Assembly (NCBI GenBank): GCA_032718475.1
Contig: JAUCBJ010004636.1
Span: 1 to 26,336, forward strand
From: Nemertoderma westbladi
Lineage: Eukaryota; Xenacoelomorpha; Nemertodermatida; Nemertodermatidae
DNA length: 26,336 bases
Reading direction: 5' to 3'
Of this stretch, positions 1 through 10,115 are shown one piece after another; position 1 is the stretch's first letter; each line of letters begins with the position of its first letter. A program made the position numbers and the translations under genes. Below the pieces are notes generated by a model. It was not told the origin of the DNA. It saw only the letters and a program-made list of their open reading frames with translations, and made no database searches.

Positions 1-1165
1 CCCACATTCCGACATGTATCTATATTACTGTTTGAGCATCCGTGTAAGTGGTCCTTCCATCCCACATTCCGACATGTATCTATATTACTGTTTGAGCATC
101 CGTGTAAGTGGTCCTTCCATCCCACATTCCGACATGTATCTATATTACTGTTTGAGCATCCGTGTAAGTGGTCCTTCCATCCCACATTCCGACATGTATC
201 TATATTACTGTTTGAGCATCCGTGTAAGTGGTCCTTCCATCCTACATTCCGACATGTATCTATATTACTGTTTGAGCATCCGTGTAAGTGGTCCTTCCAT
301 CCCACATTCCGACATGTATCTATATTACTGTTTGAGCATCCGTGTAAGTGGTCCTTCCATCCCACATTCCGACATGTATCTATATTACTGTTTGAGCATC
401 CGTGTAAGTGGTCCTTCCATCCCACATTCCGACATGTATCTATATTACTGTTTGAGCATCCGTGTAAGTGGTCCTTCCCTCCCACATTCCGACATGTATC
501 TATATTACTGTTTGAGCATCCGTGTAAGTGGTCCTTCCATCCCACATTCCGACATGTATCTATATTACTGTTTGAGCATCCGTGTAAGTGGTCCTTCCAT
601 CCCACATTCCGACATGTATCTATATTACTGTTTGAGCATCCGTGTAAGTGGTCCTTCCATCCCACATTCGGACATGTATCTATATTACTGTTTGAGCATC
701 CGTGTAAGTGGTCCTTCCATCCCACATTCCGACATGTATCTATATTACTGTTTGAGCATCCGTGTAAGTGGTCCTTCCATCCTACATTCCGACATGTATC
801 TATATTACTGTTTGAGCATCCGTGTAAGTGGTCCTTCCATCCCACATTCCGACATGTATCTATATTACTGTTTGAGCATCCGTGTAAGTGGTCCTTCCAT
901 CCCACATTCCGACATGTATCTATATTACTGTTTGAGCATCCGTGTAAGTGGTCCTTCCATCCCACATTCCGACATGTATCTATATTACTGTTTGAGCATC
1001 CGTGTAAGTGGTCCTTCCATCCCACATTCCGACATGTATCTATATTACTGTTTGAGCATCCGTGTAAGTGGTCCTTCCATCCCACATTCCGACATGTATC
1101 TATATTACTGTTTGAGCATCCGTGTAAGTGGTCCTTCCATCCCACATTCCGACATGTATCTATAT
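1..1165. repeat. 60-bp tandem satellite, 19 full copies plus a 25-bp partial
   Basis: Every 60-base line repeats the same unit, beginning CCCACATTCCGACATGTATC. The array is already running at the window edge, so its true length is unknown. It ends at about 1165, where the unit breaks off after 25 bases. I see only four substitutions (243 C to T, 479 A to C, 670 C to G, 783 C to T) and no indels. One plus-strand frame stays open through the whole array because 60 is divisible by three and the unit lacks a stop in that frame. This gives a 20-residue peptide repeat that runs on to 1267. Three of the four substitutions are non-synonymous in that frame, and there is no supporting gene structure, so it is not called as a CDS. 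Confidence 0.97.
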
Positions 1166-2689
1166 CCTGTGCTTTTCCTTTCTGTAATGATATCATTTCT
1201 GGTTAGAAACGACAAACTCATTTGCGACATGCTTCGCTTTCATTCAAATGGTGAATTGTGGAGTTAATTAAAAAACATCAAAGTGTTTAATGAGCCTGTA
1301 GCTATATACACTGACACACAGCCGCAACCTGCTGACCTGTAGCGATTTCGGTAGACACTGCCACGATTTAATTAACCGCATTCTGTGCACTTTCAGCAGG
1401 TATTCCTGTACATTATATCGATTGTATATCGATTATCCTTAATGTTTAGCCAAAAGAAAAAGATTGAGCATTAATAACAAAATTAATAACACTGGAAAAG
1501 AGCCTGTTTCAAAATTCGATTTGGTAACGTATGGAAAATTAGCAAATTTGGACAGCACTAGCTCAAACAGATGTGACTTAAATCAAACAAAATTTGTGCT
1601 AGGACATACATGGGAGTGTCGGTTTTCCACAAAGTGAAACATTTGATTATAAGCCTAGGCATTCTCGTTTACTTGAGCTTAGAATGCAAAGTAACGTATG
1701 GAACGCATAAAAATTGCTAAATTTGCAAGTTACAGACATTCAAATTCCTGTGAGAAGTTTGAAATATCTAGGTTTTTCTTTCTATTATTTTATTCCATAT
1801 ATTCGAGGATCTCTGGAAAACATAAAACAATATTATATGATAAACCTTCGAAAAAATATATCCATTCCAGTGACTGAAGTCGATGGTATCGTATGGTCAG
1901 TAACGTATGGACAAAAGGGCGCCTTTTTTATTTTTATAGAATAATAAGTTCAACTAGGCTGACATACTGTGTGTTTCTTCTTTTTATAAGAACCATGTTG
2001 TTAGAAGATCTCAAGGCGAGGACTGTTTAAAGCCCCCGAAAGCGGTTTTTTCTTTTGATATGTTTGTATTTTCGAATAAAACAAAATTTTAATCAAACTA
2101 TAACATACCAAGCTGATCGTCCTAAACACAAGCCAAACAGAAAATACCAAAACAATAAACCTGATTGGCTTACCGAGAGAAGGGACCACTTAATACGAGT
2201 GCAGTTTACGTAACACTCAATGTTCACTTTTCACAGAGAAATAAAGCAGTTCGTCGGGCAAAACGTCGGGCAAAGTTTGTCGAATGTGAGAATATTTTAA
2301 TATTGCGAACGGGAAGGGATATTATTTGCTCTGATAGTTGATCTTGTGCTGAATGGATTCAGCGATTCTACTGCTTCGCCACACTTGCAACTACTGTAAA
2401 CCTGCAAACCTGGTACTTTTAGAGAACCACCTATCATTAATTAGTCCAAAGTATTTCCTAAGTGTAAATAACCAAAACTATTCTCCACTAGGCAGCGTAC
2501 GAACTCTTATTTTTATTCTAAGCGCTAGCATAAAACTACAATTTCTCAAACATACGGGGTTGCGTTATAATTACTAGATATTCCAGAATTTGTAACACTA
2601 ACTAGTTACGCTACTGGGTCATGCAAGAAACAGCCTAAATACCGTATTATTTGATTTAACAGTTTAAAAAAAAAGTAAATTTTCTTCGG
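1166..2689. other. AT-rich non-coding stretch, no gene recognised
   Basis: Only short open frames without recognisable motifs are present (for example 1714-1944 plus, 2353-2577 plus, 2001-2189 minus). The minus-strand frame at 2001-2189 is hydrophobic, but it carries no family signature and I do not call it. Apart from the recurring 12-base motif listed separately, I see nothing in this stretch. Confidence 0.6.
1524..1911 (+). repeat. 12-base motif GTAACGTATGGA recurring three times
   Basis: Exact copies of GTAACGTATGGA begin at 1524, 1691 and 1900, with spacings of 167 and 209 bases. A near match (ATCGTATGG) lies just before the third copy. The flanking sequence is not obviously duplicated. 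It could be the remnant of a decayed longer repeat or a binding-site cluster; the sequence does not decide. Confidence 0.5.
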
Positions 2690-2945
2690 CCGCTTGGCCA
2701 GGGATTACGCACAAAGTCTGATGACTTATTTCCAGTGCGGTCCCCCCAAAACTTTACTCCCCAGAGGAAACTCTAGTACTCATTTAGCTACCACTTAAGG
2801 ATGCAAGGCAGAGATGAACCCTGGCTGGTCCCTTTAAAACATTCGTGTCGAAACGAAAAACTGCCCTGGCCCATGTGAAGATCGAAACCACGACCTACAG
2901 GAGATGTGAATTCAATGCAACCACTACACCAAGGTGGAACCTTGG
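2690..2945 (-). mobile_element. tRNA-derived SINE candidate
   Basis: Read on the minus strand, the element starts near 2945 with a tRNA-like head. The A-box-like TGGTGTAGTGG is at about 2921-2931. A B-box-like GGTTTCGATC is at about 2880-2889, roughly 40 bases downstream, which is a normal internal polymerase III promoter spacing. The B box carries one extra T relative to the GGTTCGANNCC consensus. About 180 bases of non-tRNA body follow, and the element ends in an A/T-rich run near 2660-2690. No target-site duplication could be fixed. It could also be a tRNA pseudogene with unrelated flank; a SINE is favoured because the tail ends in a homopolymer run. Confidence 0.5.
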
Positions 2946-3408
2946 TGTTTTTTATTTACAGTAATTTAACAAGCATAAATAGAAATAGAAAACAATAAAA
3001 TAACGCCTACCTAAAACATCACAATAGAATCAAGCATTTTGAACGATACAAACAATAATAACAATAAGCGCAGCCACAATTGTAGCATTAGCGTCAGCAG
3101 TAGCATAGCACTCGCGTGTAGCATTAGCGTCAGCAGTCAAGGTCAACCCAAATCAATATGGCCTTTCCTATCTAATTAGCTAGCAGTCAGAGACACAATC
3201 TAGTTTTCCTTCCCCCTTACAGCCTTAATGGTGACTGGCACACTTAACAACTCTACACTCTACAACTTAAATTGGCCGCAGCTACCTGCACCACTGGTAG
3301 TGCCGTGCATTGGATCCTCCAACTCTCCCTCCGTCGCTTCCAAACAGTGAGCCCGCGGCGCCCACCCCTTGCCCAACATGCTAAAGCGGGCAGTTACCAT
3401 AAAGGCTG
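2946..3408. other. non-coding stretch with a 21-base direct repeat
   Basis: No gene is recognised. A perfect 21-base direct repeat (TGTAGCATTAGC...) occurs at 3081-3101 and 3117-3137, 36 bases apart. The minus-strand frame at 3260-3496 has no family signature. Confidence 0.5.
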
Positions 3409-3660
3409 AAACTGCTGAAATCACCGGTACCGACTGACCTATTTTTGACCAAACTTCAGATACTTTCCAAACTTTTAATGGACTGCATACGTACAAGTTT
3501 GGTTTAATTCATCATTCGATTGAACAACTTATTTCGTATTTTATCAAAAGTCTGAAACTACCGGTACCGAGTGTCCGACAGTCTTATTTCGATAAAAACT
3601 CCGATTATTTCTAAACTTTTAATAGACTGCATACATAATGTAATAAAAGTTTGCTTAATT
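3409..3660. repeat. diverged local duplication of about 105 bases
   Basis: The segments 3409-3511 and 3552-3660 share a series of blocks in the same order: TGAAACT, ACCGGTACCGA, ACTTTTAAT-GACTGCATAC, and a final TTTG-TTAATTC. The two are clearly related but diverged, with small indels. A third, weaker relative lies at about 5655-5745, where a CCAAACTTTC block is followed by an AAGTTTGGTTCAATTC block. This suggests a dispersed repeat family with at least three members here. No coding potential is seen. Confidence 0.5.
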
Positions 3661-3995
3661 CTAGTAATTATTGTTGGCTTTAAAGAATGTAATATAAAAA
3701 AAACGTGCAAAATAAGTTTTGCAGGGAACGTCGTCGCCGGTTCCGGGAAGCGACGCCTCACGGATGCCGTCAACAGAGTCTACAGGGGGTAGATTGGTGT
3801 ATCTGGGGAGGGGACGAAAGAGAGGAGCGAGCCCGAGAGACCCAGGAGCTAGCCGATGATACTATAATATCACGGAGCGACAGACTCTAGACATATACAT
3901 CATTGTCGCTCTGATGTATATCGTATGTTTTGATAAAACATTCGACTGGACTCATATACACTAGTCATATCTGTTCGCAGTATTTCAGCTTTTCA
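3661..3995. other. GC-richer non-coding segment of unknown origin
   Basis: The stretch 3720-3880 is richer in G and C than its surroundings and is followed by a perfect hairpin. I recognise no product in it. It lies immediately beyond the 3' end of the family-D LINE, which is on the opposite strand. Confidence 0.4.
3893..3921. other. perfect 10-bp stem hairpin
   Basis: ATATACATCA (3893-3902) and TGATGTATAT (3912-3921) are exact reverse complements around a 9-base loop. No U-run follows and no gene ends here, so it is recorded only as structure. Confidence 0.7.
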
Positions 3996-5530
3996 TACTA
4001 CTACTCTACTACTAGGTCGAGCGAACTCGGACAGTGGAAATGAGATCCTTCCAGGCTTCCCGATTCTCCATAGTTGTCGCAATTTCGTTTCTCCCAAGTT
4101 CAGTATCCCTTTCAAGTTGATATATATATGTTATGGCAGGTCGTCCACGGCTACACTTTCCATGAGTTGGTTGCCAGAGAAGTAGATCTGGTATGACCTC
4201 GTCTTTACTTCGCCAGCAGTGCCCACTGAATCTTAATCTGCATTCACGGAGGGTGGTTGATACAGGTGGTATTGTACCATAAAGCTCGGTGTTAGTCATG
4301 TGTTGTCTCCAGCTGATGTTTAGGGCTGCCCTTAGTAGTCTTGTGTAGCAACCATCAATTCGTTGTTCAAGTGATTTAGTCAGTGTCCAGGTCTCACTCC
4401 CGTATAAAAATACACTTTCCACTGTGGCTCGAAAGAACTTAGTCTTCAGGTGCCTGGAGAGATCTGATTTCCAGATGGTATCCATTTTTGATAGAGCTAC
4501 CCAAGCCTTTGCTTTCCTAACTTCTATGTCCTTTTTGCTACTCTCTATCCATGATCCAAGGTACTGGAAGTCATCGACCTTCCTTAGTTGATTATTATCA
4601 ATGGTTGTCAAGTTTCCATCAACATTAAAGGTCATGAATTCGGTCTTGGTAGCATTTATATGCAATCCAACCTCCTTAGCAGCCCTCTCCACTTTATTTA
4701 GTAGAAGCTGTGCATCTGCTAGCGTATTAGAGAGCAGGGCGATGTCATCCGCAAAGTCGGTGTCTGTGACTGTAGTTGCCGGATATCTACTACTTCTGCG
4801 TTCTTAAAGTGTGAATCCCAGATCTTCACCCTTTGTGGCCGTCCTCATTGCGTAATCCAGCACAATTACAAATAGTAATGGTGCTAATGTGTCACCTTGC
4901 AGTACGCCAGCCAGGATTGAGAAAAACTCAGTTTCACCATCTGGTGAGAGTACCTGCACTTCTGTGTCACAATATAACAATCCAATGCCAGCAACAATTA
5001 CTTCTGGTATTCCATAAGCTCTTAGGATTTCAGCATTTTACCTCTATGGATGGAGTCGAATGCCTTCTTGAAGTCCACAAAAGTCATGACTGCGGGGAGA
5101 TTCTTTGACTTAATTCCTTCAATCAGTCTCCGTAGTGCAAGTATCTGAGCTATTGTTAATCTACTTGGTCGAAATCCATTTTGGCTCTTACGCAGTAGTT
5201 TCTCTATGTAAGGCCTAATCCTATATAGAATCATTTTATTGTATATTTTGGCAGCTACCACAAGCAGACAGATCCCACAATAGTTTGTTGGTATGCCGAG
5301 GTCTCCTTTCTTGGGGAGAGGCTTTAGTTGACCTTTAGTCCAAATTGGTGGTGGCTTTTCCCCTTTTAACATCCAGTTGCAAACATTCAATAATGGTCTA
5401 TTTAGCACTCCGGTTTTCCATACCTCCGCTGGGATTTCATCTAATCCACTCACTTTACTATTGGACATGCTTATAATGCTTCTTTGGAGTTCGGCAGGTG
5501 TGAAGTCCCTGTTAACTGTCTTAACTTTTC
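3996..5530 (-). mobile_element. 5'-truncated RTE-like LINE, family D
   Basis: The minus strand carries about 1.5 kb of a non-LTR retrotransposon. It covers the reverse transcriptase from its N-terminal fingers to the end of the C-terminal region. The apurinic endonuclease expected upstream in this class is missing, so the copy is 5' truncated near 5530, which is the usual result of incomplete target-primed reverse transcription. The coding frame ends at 4012 and runs directly into TAG triplets (plus-strand CTA repeats at 3996-4014), with no 3' UTR to speak of. Short triplet tails instead of poly-A fit RTE-type elements; the exact clade is inference. It differs in sequence from the other LINE copies in this window. 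Confidence 0.85.
4012..5528 (-). pseudogene. LINE reverse transcriptase pseudogene (family D)
   Basis: In the element this protein copies element RNA into DNA at a nicked target. The first part (5528-5027) contains the fingers region (SGLDEIPAEVWKTG), PLPKKGD, QNGFRPSR, and the motif A region FVDFKKAFDS. A one-base loss near 5030 shifts the frame. The next frame contains GVLQGDTLAPLLFVIVLDY (about 4865-4925). A TAA stop at about 4805 precedes the catalytic FADD box at 4744-4755. The remainder (down to 4012) has the LGSWI, FFRATVES, LYGSETWTL and LRFSGHCWR motifs of the C-terminal region typical of this LINE group. With one frameshift and one nonsense codon it cannot make active enzyme, but the damage is light, which suggests a fairly young insertion. 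Confidence 0.85.
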
Positions 5531-6144
5531 AATTTCGTAAAAGATAGTCTTCATGATTATCTACGAGTAACCAAAATTTCAGCTCTGAAAAATGAGGCAT
5601 TCCTGAGAAATTTAACATTTTGTAAAAAGCACACAATCTGTCGTAGCTGACGTCAGACTGCATGATTTTTCACCAAACTTTCAAAATTTTTCTAAACTTT
5701 CCCTCTACTACTTATCTACTAAGTTTGGTTCAATTCCGAACCAGCGAGATACATGGCGAGATGGAACTTCTGATGTTGGGGTTTGTGTGAGTCTACGGGT
5801 TCGGTTTGCAATCAGCAATGAGACTGAAGCTTAGGACGTGGACGTGGAATCTCAAAGCAAATGAGGTTAGTTGTTCTGTTGGTACCAATTTATTTGTGGA
5901 AGCAGTAAAACTATAAAGCTAAAAGCTATATTTTGTTTAAATATTATACCGGTATTTACTGTAACTATATAATTAAATTCATAATATTTTTTATTGTGAA
6001 TTAACTATATTCATATTTGATATTTAAGATCAAATGAAATATTTTTGAAAAATAATTTGACCGAAATTCGATTAAATTAGTATATATATCTCAAAATTTT
6101 GCGAGATTTTAGCCAGAAGGCAAATATTTATATATACATAACAA
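5531..6144. other. AT-rich stretch upstream of BEL copy 1, no gene
   Basis: No open frame with recognisable motifs is present. If BEL copy 1 had kept its 5' LTR it would lie here, but no matching LTR exists on the other side of the element for comparison, and no convincing primer binding site was seen. The part at 5655-5745 is distantly related to the duplication at 3409-3660. Confidence 0.5.
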
Positions 6145-7608
6145 ATGAGTGTCTCGGAAAAGGAGGCACTGGAGGACAGCTTTGAGATGGCAGCTGGACT
6201 GCCGACTGACGATAGTGTCAACATAACTGTTGACGACTACGCCGACTATGACGACACAGCGAGTGACTCTGATGTTAGTGAACAGGAGGATGAGACAGTG
6301 ACTAGTGAAGAAGATCAAGGTGAGGTTATATTAATAGGATCTCCTAGTACCACTGCAAAGAAGGATTACACAGCAGCCCAACCCAAGGTGAGTAGTAGGG
6401 AGAGTAGTTTTGTTGGAGCATGAGCCCAAAGCCCGGTTTCCTAACCTGTGGGTCTGGTGAGTGCCATGGTTCCAGTGGTGGTGAGAAGCACCAGAAGTTT
6501 CCGTAATAATCCCTCAAATCCACCGAGTGTAAGTCAGGTAAGCGAGAGTGAGCAAGACATTGCGTTAAAGAAGAAAATAGATGCACATGCCAGACATATA
6601 ACCCGGACAACAGATAAGGTAAGGAAGATGCTAGCCGATTCTGGCAGTATCGAAAGGGAAGGTTTAATAGAACTTAGAAAGGGATACAACTCAGCATTGT
6701 TTAAGCAGAGAGAGGAGTTAGAAGTTCTAGCGAAGAAGGCAGTAGAGTCCCACTTGGGTGACATAGCAACACGGATATATGATAAGGTTCTAACAGCCTT
6801 ATAGGAGCACCGCACATTGTCGGAGCGATTCCAACAGGTTAGGACGGAAAATTGGTTACTATGGAGTTTGCAAGCATAGGCAAATTTGGTGAGTGATGCG
6901 GAACTGAGGGATCTAGTAGAGTTAGAAGAGACCCAAGAAAATTAGGAGCACAGATACCAAAGGGAAGTGATGCAGAGCTTAGTGGTTGTACCGGGTGAGG
7001 TGCTGTCGACGACGGAGAATATCCAGCGGAGGTCACTCACTCCACCAGAGGATGCATCCAGAAACAGTGGAGACTTGCAGGTTAGTCATGCGCGAGGAAA
7101 GGTCATATGCACCAGATCTATTGTTTCTCACAACTCTGCAGAAGAAAGAAGAAGCCAGCTAGATGAACAACAGAAGGAGGCCGAACGAGAAGACGAGCTT
7201 CTGTCGCAGAGTCGAAGCGAAGCTGCAGGAGTTGGAGGACATACGTAGGCGCGATGAACTTGAACGCAAATGCAAAAAGTGCGAACAGGAACGCGAACTC
7301 GAACTCAAACTCAAATGCGAACGTAAGGAATACGAACGCGAAGAATGCAAACGCGAAGAACGCAAACCCAACAAACGTGAAAGCGAAGAATGCGAATGCA
7401 AAGAACGTGAACTTCAACTCGAATGCGAACGCAAAGAACATGAATTTTAGCATGAACGCGAACGCAAAGAATGCAAACTGAAATGCAGAATGCAAGAACG
7501 CAAAGAATGAAGAACAAGCGAGATTGAAGGCAGAAACTGCCACGAGGATTGCAAGGGAAGCAGAACAACGTAAGTTAGACCAATTAGAAAGTGCAAGATT
7601 GATGCTAC
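6145..7608 (+). pseudogene. BEL/Pao gag, N-terminal half (pseudogene)
   Basis: The start is the ATG at 6145, which has an in-frame TAA just upstream. The frame first encodes an acidic region (VDDYADYDDTASDSD). It continues in the same frame past a TGA at 6421 into a helical basic region (LKKKIDAHARHITRTTDKV), then past further stops to ENIQRRSLTPPED. A frameshift near 7190 leads into a frame of repeated charged pentads such as ERKEYEREECKREE (about 7250-7450), which should form a coiled coil. The segment 7003-7605 matches the minus-strand copy 2 at 13905-14545. Gag would package element RNA into particles. With at least five disabling changes this is not functional. Confidence 0.8.
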
Positions 7609-7616
7609 TCAAATAA

Positions 7617-9968
7617 ATAACTGTCCCTCGCGCAGAGTTACAGGCAGCGGTATTGTCTGTTAAGGTAAGCAAACAAATTAAGGAGGAATTTGAAATTTGA
7701 TTATTCTATTGGACGGACGCATCTTTGGTGCTAGTTTATATTGCAGCCAACAGTGTCATTCTAAAGACGTTAGTAGCTAACAGGCGCGTCCAGATAGTTG
7801 ACTTTTCGATGAAAAATAAGCAATGGAAACATTATCCAGGAACGTTAAACCTTGCCGACATAACTTCAAGAGGTACCATGCCAGCAGAATTCTGTCAGGA
7901 AGAATCACAGGAGTTTTGGTTGCATGGACCAGAGTTTTTGACAAGGATGCAGGAACATTGGCCAGTGATGCTGAAGATTGTTACAGATCAGATGCTGATT
8001 TGGAACCAAGTCTAATTTGAAGGCCAGACTAGAGCCACTGGAGTGGCCTGATGAACCATTGGAGTGGCCCGTAAACTTGGTGGACCAAGAGACATATGTG
8101 ATCACAAGGTCTGAAAGGGTAAGTTATGACATAAAGCCACCCTTACGGATTGCGCAAGTAGTGCAAGAGTCGCAGTTGGTAAGTGACAGACAGGAAACGA
8201 CCACAAAGGTGGAGCCTTCGGTTTAAAATCCGTGGATTTAGATTCGAAGATTCCATTAGCGGGTTCGCAATTGTCACCAGTACTAGAGTCACATAATGTT
8301 TATGACAAATTAATAGAATCGTCCGCCTCTTGGCTGACAATCTGTAAACGAACTGCTTGGTTGAGCCGATATGTTTTATTCCTTTATTTGAAATTTACGA
8401 AACAATTAGGGAAACAAAAGAGCACCAATAATAGTGACATAATTCAAAAGTTAAAGCAACCTTTAACAGAAAGTGAGATGGATCAAGCTGAATTAAAACA
8501 TCTAAGACATGTCTCAAAGATTTGTCTCAAATTAAGATATCCTCCTGGGATCACCATAACTTCGATCTAAGACATTATCAAATGTCTGCTTTGCCAAAAG
8601 AATTCAGTCTATTATCGGCCCAACAACCAGTTCTTTGCAAACCCCTCAAGAAGTGAAATCCACTGATATATCGGTGTTTGATTTGTCATAGATCAAGAAT
8701 TCAAACTGTCGACGTAAACTCACAGTTTAGGTTCCCAGTGATAATCCCGAGTCACCCAATAGAATTGCAAGGAGCGATTCTATGGGACATACACAAGAGG
8801 TTACATCATGCGGGAAGGTTACATTGTTTGTCGGCAGCGAGACAGTGATTTATTATATTGCAGCCAAGCAAAGCGGTAGGCACTATGTATGACGCTTGTT
8901 TGGTTTGTAAGAAAGCAAACACCCGACTGCTAGAACAGGAAATGGCTGAACTCCCTAAGGCGAGAGTACAGGCATACGATCCACCATTTATGAACACAGG
9001 TGTGAATTGTTTTGGCCCTATTGAGGCAAAAAGCGGATGACTAACTCACAAGAGGTGGGGTCGGCTATTAATATGTATGGATAGTAGAGCCGTACATATA
9101 GAACGTGTGGCAGACATGTCAAACAAATCCCTACTCCTGGCCTTGAAGAGATTCATAGCCAGGAGAGGGTTAGTGAAAGTGTTCTTCTCCAATAAAGGAG
9201 TGGACAGGAGAGGACTTTGTAGGAGGAGATAATGAGCTTAACGCAGCTCACAGAATTGTCCAGAACAAGGAAATCTCTGCAGCACTTTTGCCATGGAGAA
9301 TCAAGTGGCATTTCAACACTCCAGAGAGTCCTTGGAGAGGTGGCAGTTGGGAGCGCCTCGTTTGCTCTAGAAAACAGGCCATTGCCAAGACAATGCCAGT
9401 AAATAAACAGCTGATGTACGATGAGTTGGTAACAGCTTTTACTGAAATCGAACATACCATATATTTGAGGCGGATAGTTATGTTACCGGATGGTGTTACG
9501 TTGACACCAAGTCATCTGCTTATGCAGAATCAAGCATTTCTTGTACCAGCATCAGAGCCTGTCAATAGCGACTTATATAGTCAGAAGAGTTGGAAAGTAA
9601 CCCAGCTCATAGCGTATACCTTCTGAGAATATTGGCGGGACTATTATCTTCCCACAATATCCACCAGAACCAAGTGGTATAAAACGGTTCGTAGTCTCCA
9701 GAGAGGTGACTATGTATTAATAACAGAACCGGTTATAAAGCAAAAATATTGGGAAACTGGTGTAATCTTACATGTACACCCGGACGTACAGGATGTAGTA
9801 CTTACCTTTACAGTCAAAGTGGTGAGATGCAAGTGTCCAAATAAGAAAAGGTGTAAAACCAAAGGATTACACACCTTGGACAGACCAGTTCAGGATATCG
9901 CGTTATTGGAGGAAATGCGTATCGAGACAGGAGACTCTAATTTGTCTTCTCCCTCAAAACAGAATTAG
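7617..9968 (+). pseudogene. BEL/Pao pol remnant: RNase H, integrase, DUF5641
   Basis: RNase H-side motifs appear first: ITVPRAELQAAVLSV (7617), FYWTDAS, and HYPGTLNLADITSRG (about 7835-7880), a Pao hallmark, followed by WLHGPEF. The linker between RNase H and integrase lies in the frame at 8232-8570. Integrase zinc ligands (HHAG near 8800 and CLVCKK near 8905) precede LPKARV and the FGP block. The two catalytic aspartates both read as asparagine (AAT at 9005-9007 and 9191-9193), while the glutamate in GGSWERLV (9351-9353) is kept. The C-terminal DUF5641-like part (WYKTVRSLQRGDYVLI, then RPVQDIALLE) reaches a natural stop at 9966-9968, broken only by a TGA at 9624. Several frames are used, so it is dead. 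Confidence 0.87.
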
Positions 9969-9987
9969 TATCAGACACACTAATTCT
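9961..9987. other. hairpin spanning the pol stop of BEL copy 1
   Basis: AGAATTAGT (9961-9969) and ACTAATTCT (9979-9987) form a perfect 9-bp stem with a 9-base loop, containing the pol stop codon. It lies directly before the LINE stub. Confidence 0.5.
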
Positions 9988-10115
9988 AGTAGTATCAGCA
10001 TGCTGCATTGCAGCTGTTTTTTTAAGAATGCTGTGCCGGCTTGTCGACAAAATTGTGCCGCCACAACTCCCTATCACCCATAACATTTGCTAGATCATCC
10101 GCATCTTCAAGGCCA
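9988..10115 (-). mobile_element. 3' stub of LINE family C (copy A)
   Basis: About 128 bases on the minus strand match the 3' ends of the other family-C copies. They encode the last residues (DDLANVMGDRELWR, ending in PAQHS and a stop) plus the roughly 40-base 3' UTR with CAGCTGCAATGCAGCATGC. The match starts abruptly near 10115, so this is a heavily 5'-truncated insertion. Its 3' terminus points at BEL copy 1 and touches TAG/CTA triplets. Confidence 0.85.

Larger units (their letters stand above)
6145..9968 (+). mobile_element. decayed BEL/Pao LTR retrotransposon, copy 1 (internally deleted)
   Basis: This copy runs gag N-terminal region, a Glu/Arg/Lys-rich coiled-coil region, then Pao-type RNase H, integrase and the C-terminal DUF5641-like domain. 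The rest of gag (including the zinc knuckles), the protease and the polymerase core are absent. The join lies at about 7600-7617: upstream the sequence matches BEL copy 2, and downstream it is RNase H. Several stops and frameshifts are spread along the copy. Neither LTR is recognised: the 3' side is cut off 20-30 bases after the pol stop by a LINE stub, and the 5' side cannot be tested. Confidence 0.85.

Noticed and set aside
1-1165. CRISPR array
   Set aside because: The 60-bp units are identical throughout with no variable spacers, and the window is clearly eukaryotic.
14-1267. 417-codon plus-strand frame across the 60-bp satellite
   Set aside because: Its openness follows from the period being divisible by three. 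Substitutions are mostly non-synonymous and the frame runs out in unique DNA soon after the array.
6381-6395. Consensus splice donor AAG followed by GTGAGT at 6388
   Set aside because: The surrounding frame continues as BEL gag in the same phase after a stop, and no matching acceptor with a continuing frame stands out.
7118-7672. Ala/Phe-rich and Asn/Ala-rich frames over the gag coiled-coil region (and the same at 14008-14416)
   Set aside because: These are shadows of the low-complexity GAA/CGC/AAA-rich gag coding repeats in other frames.
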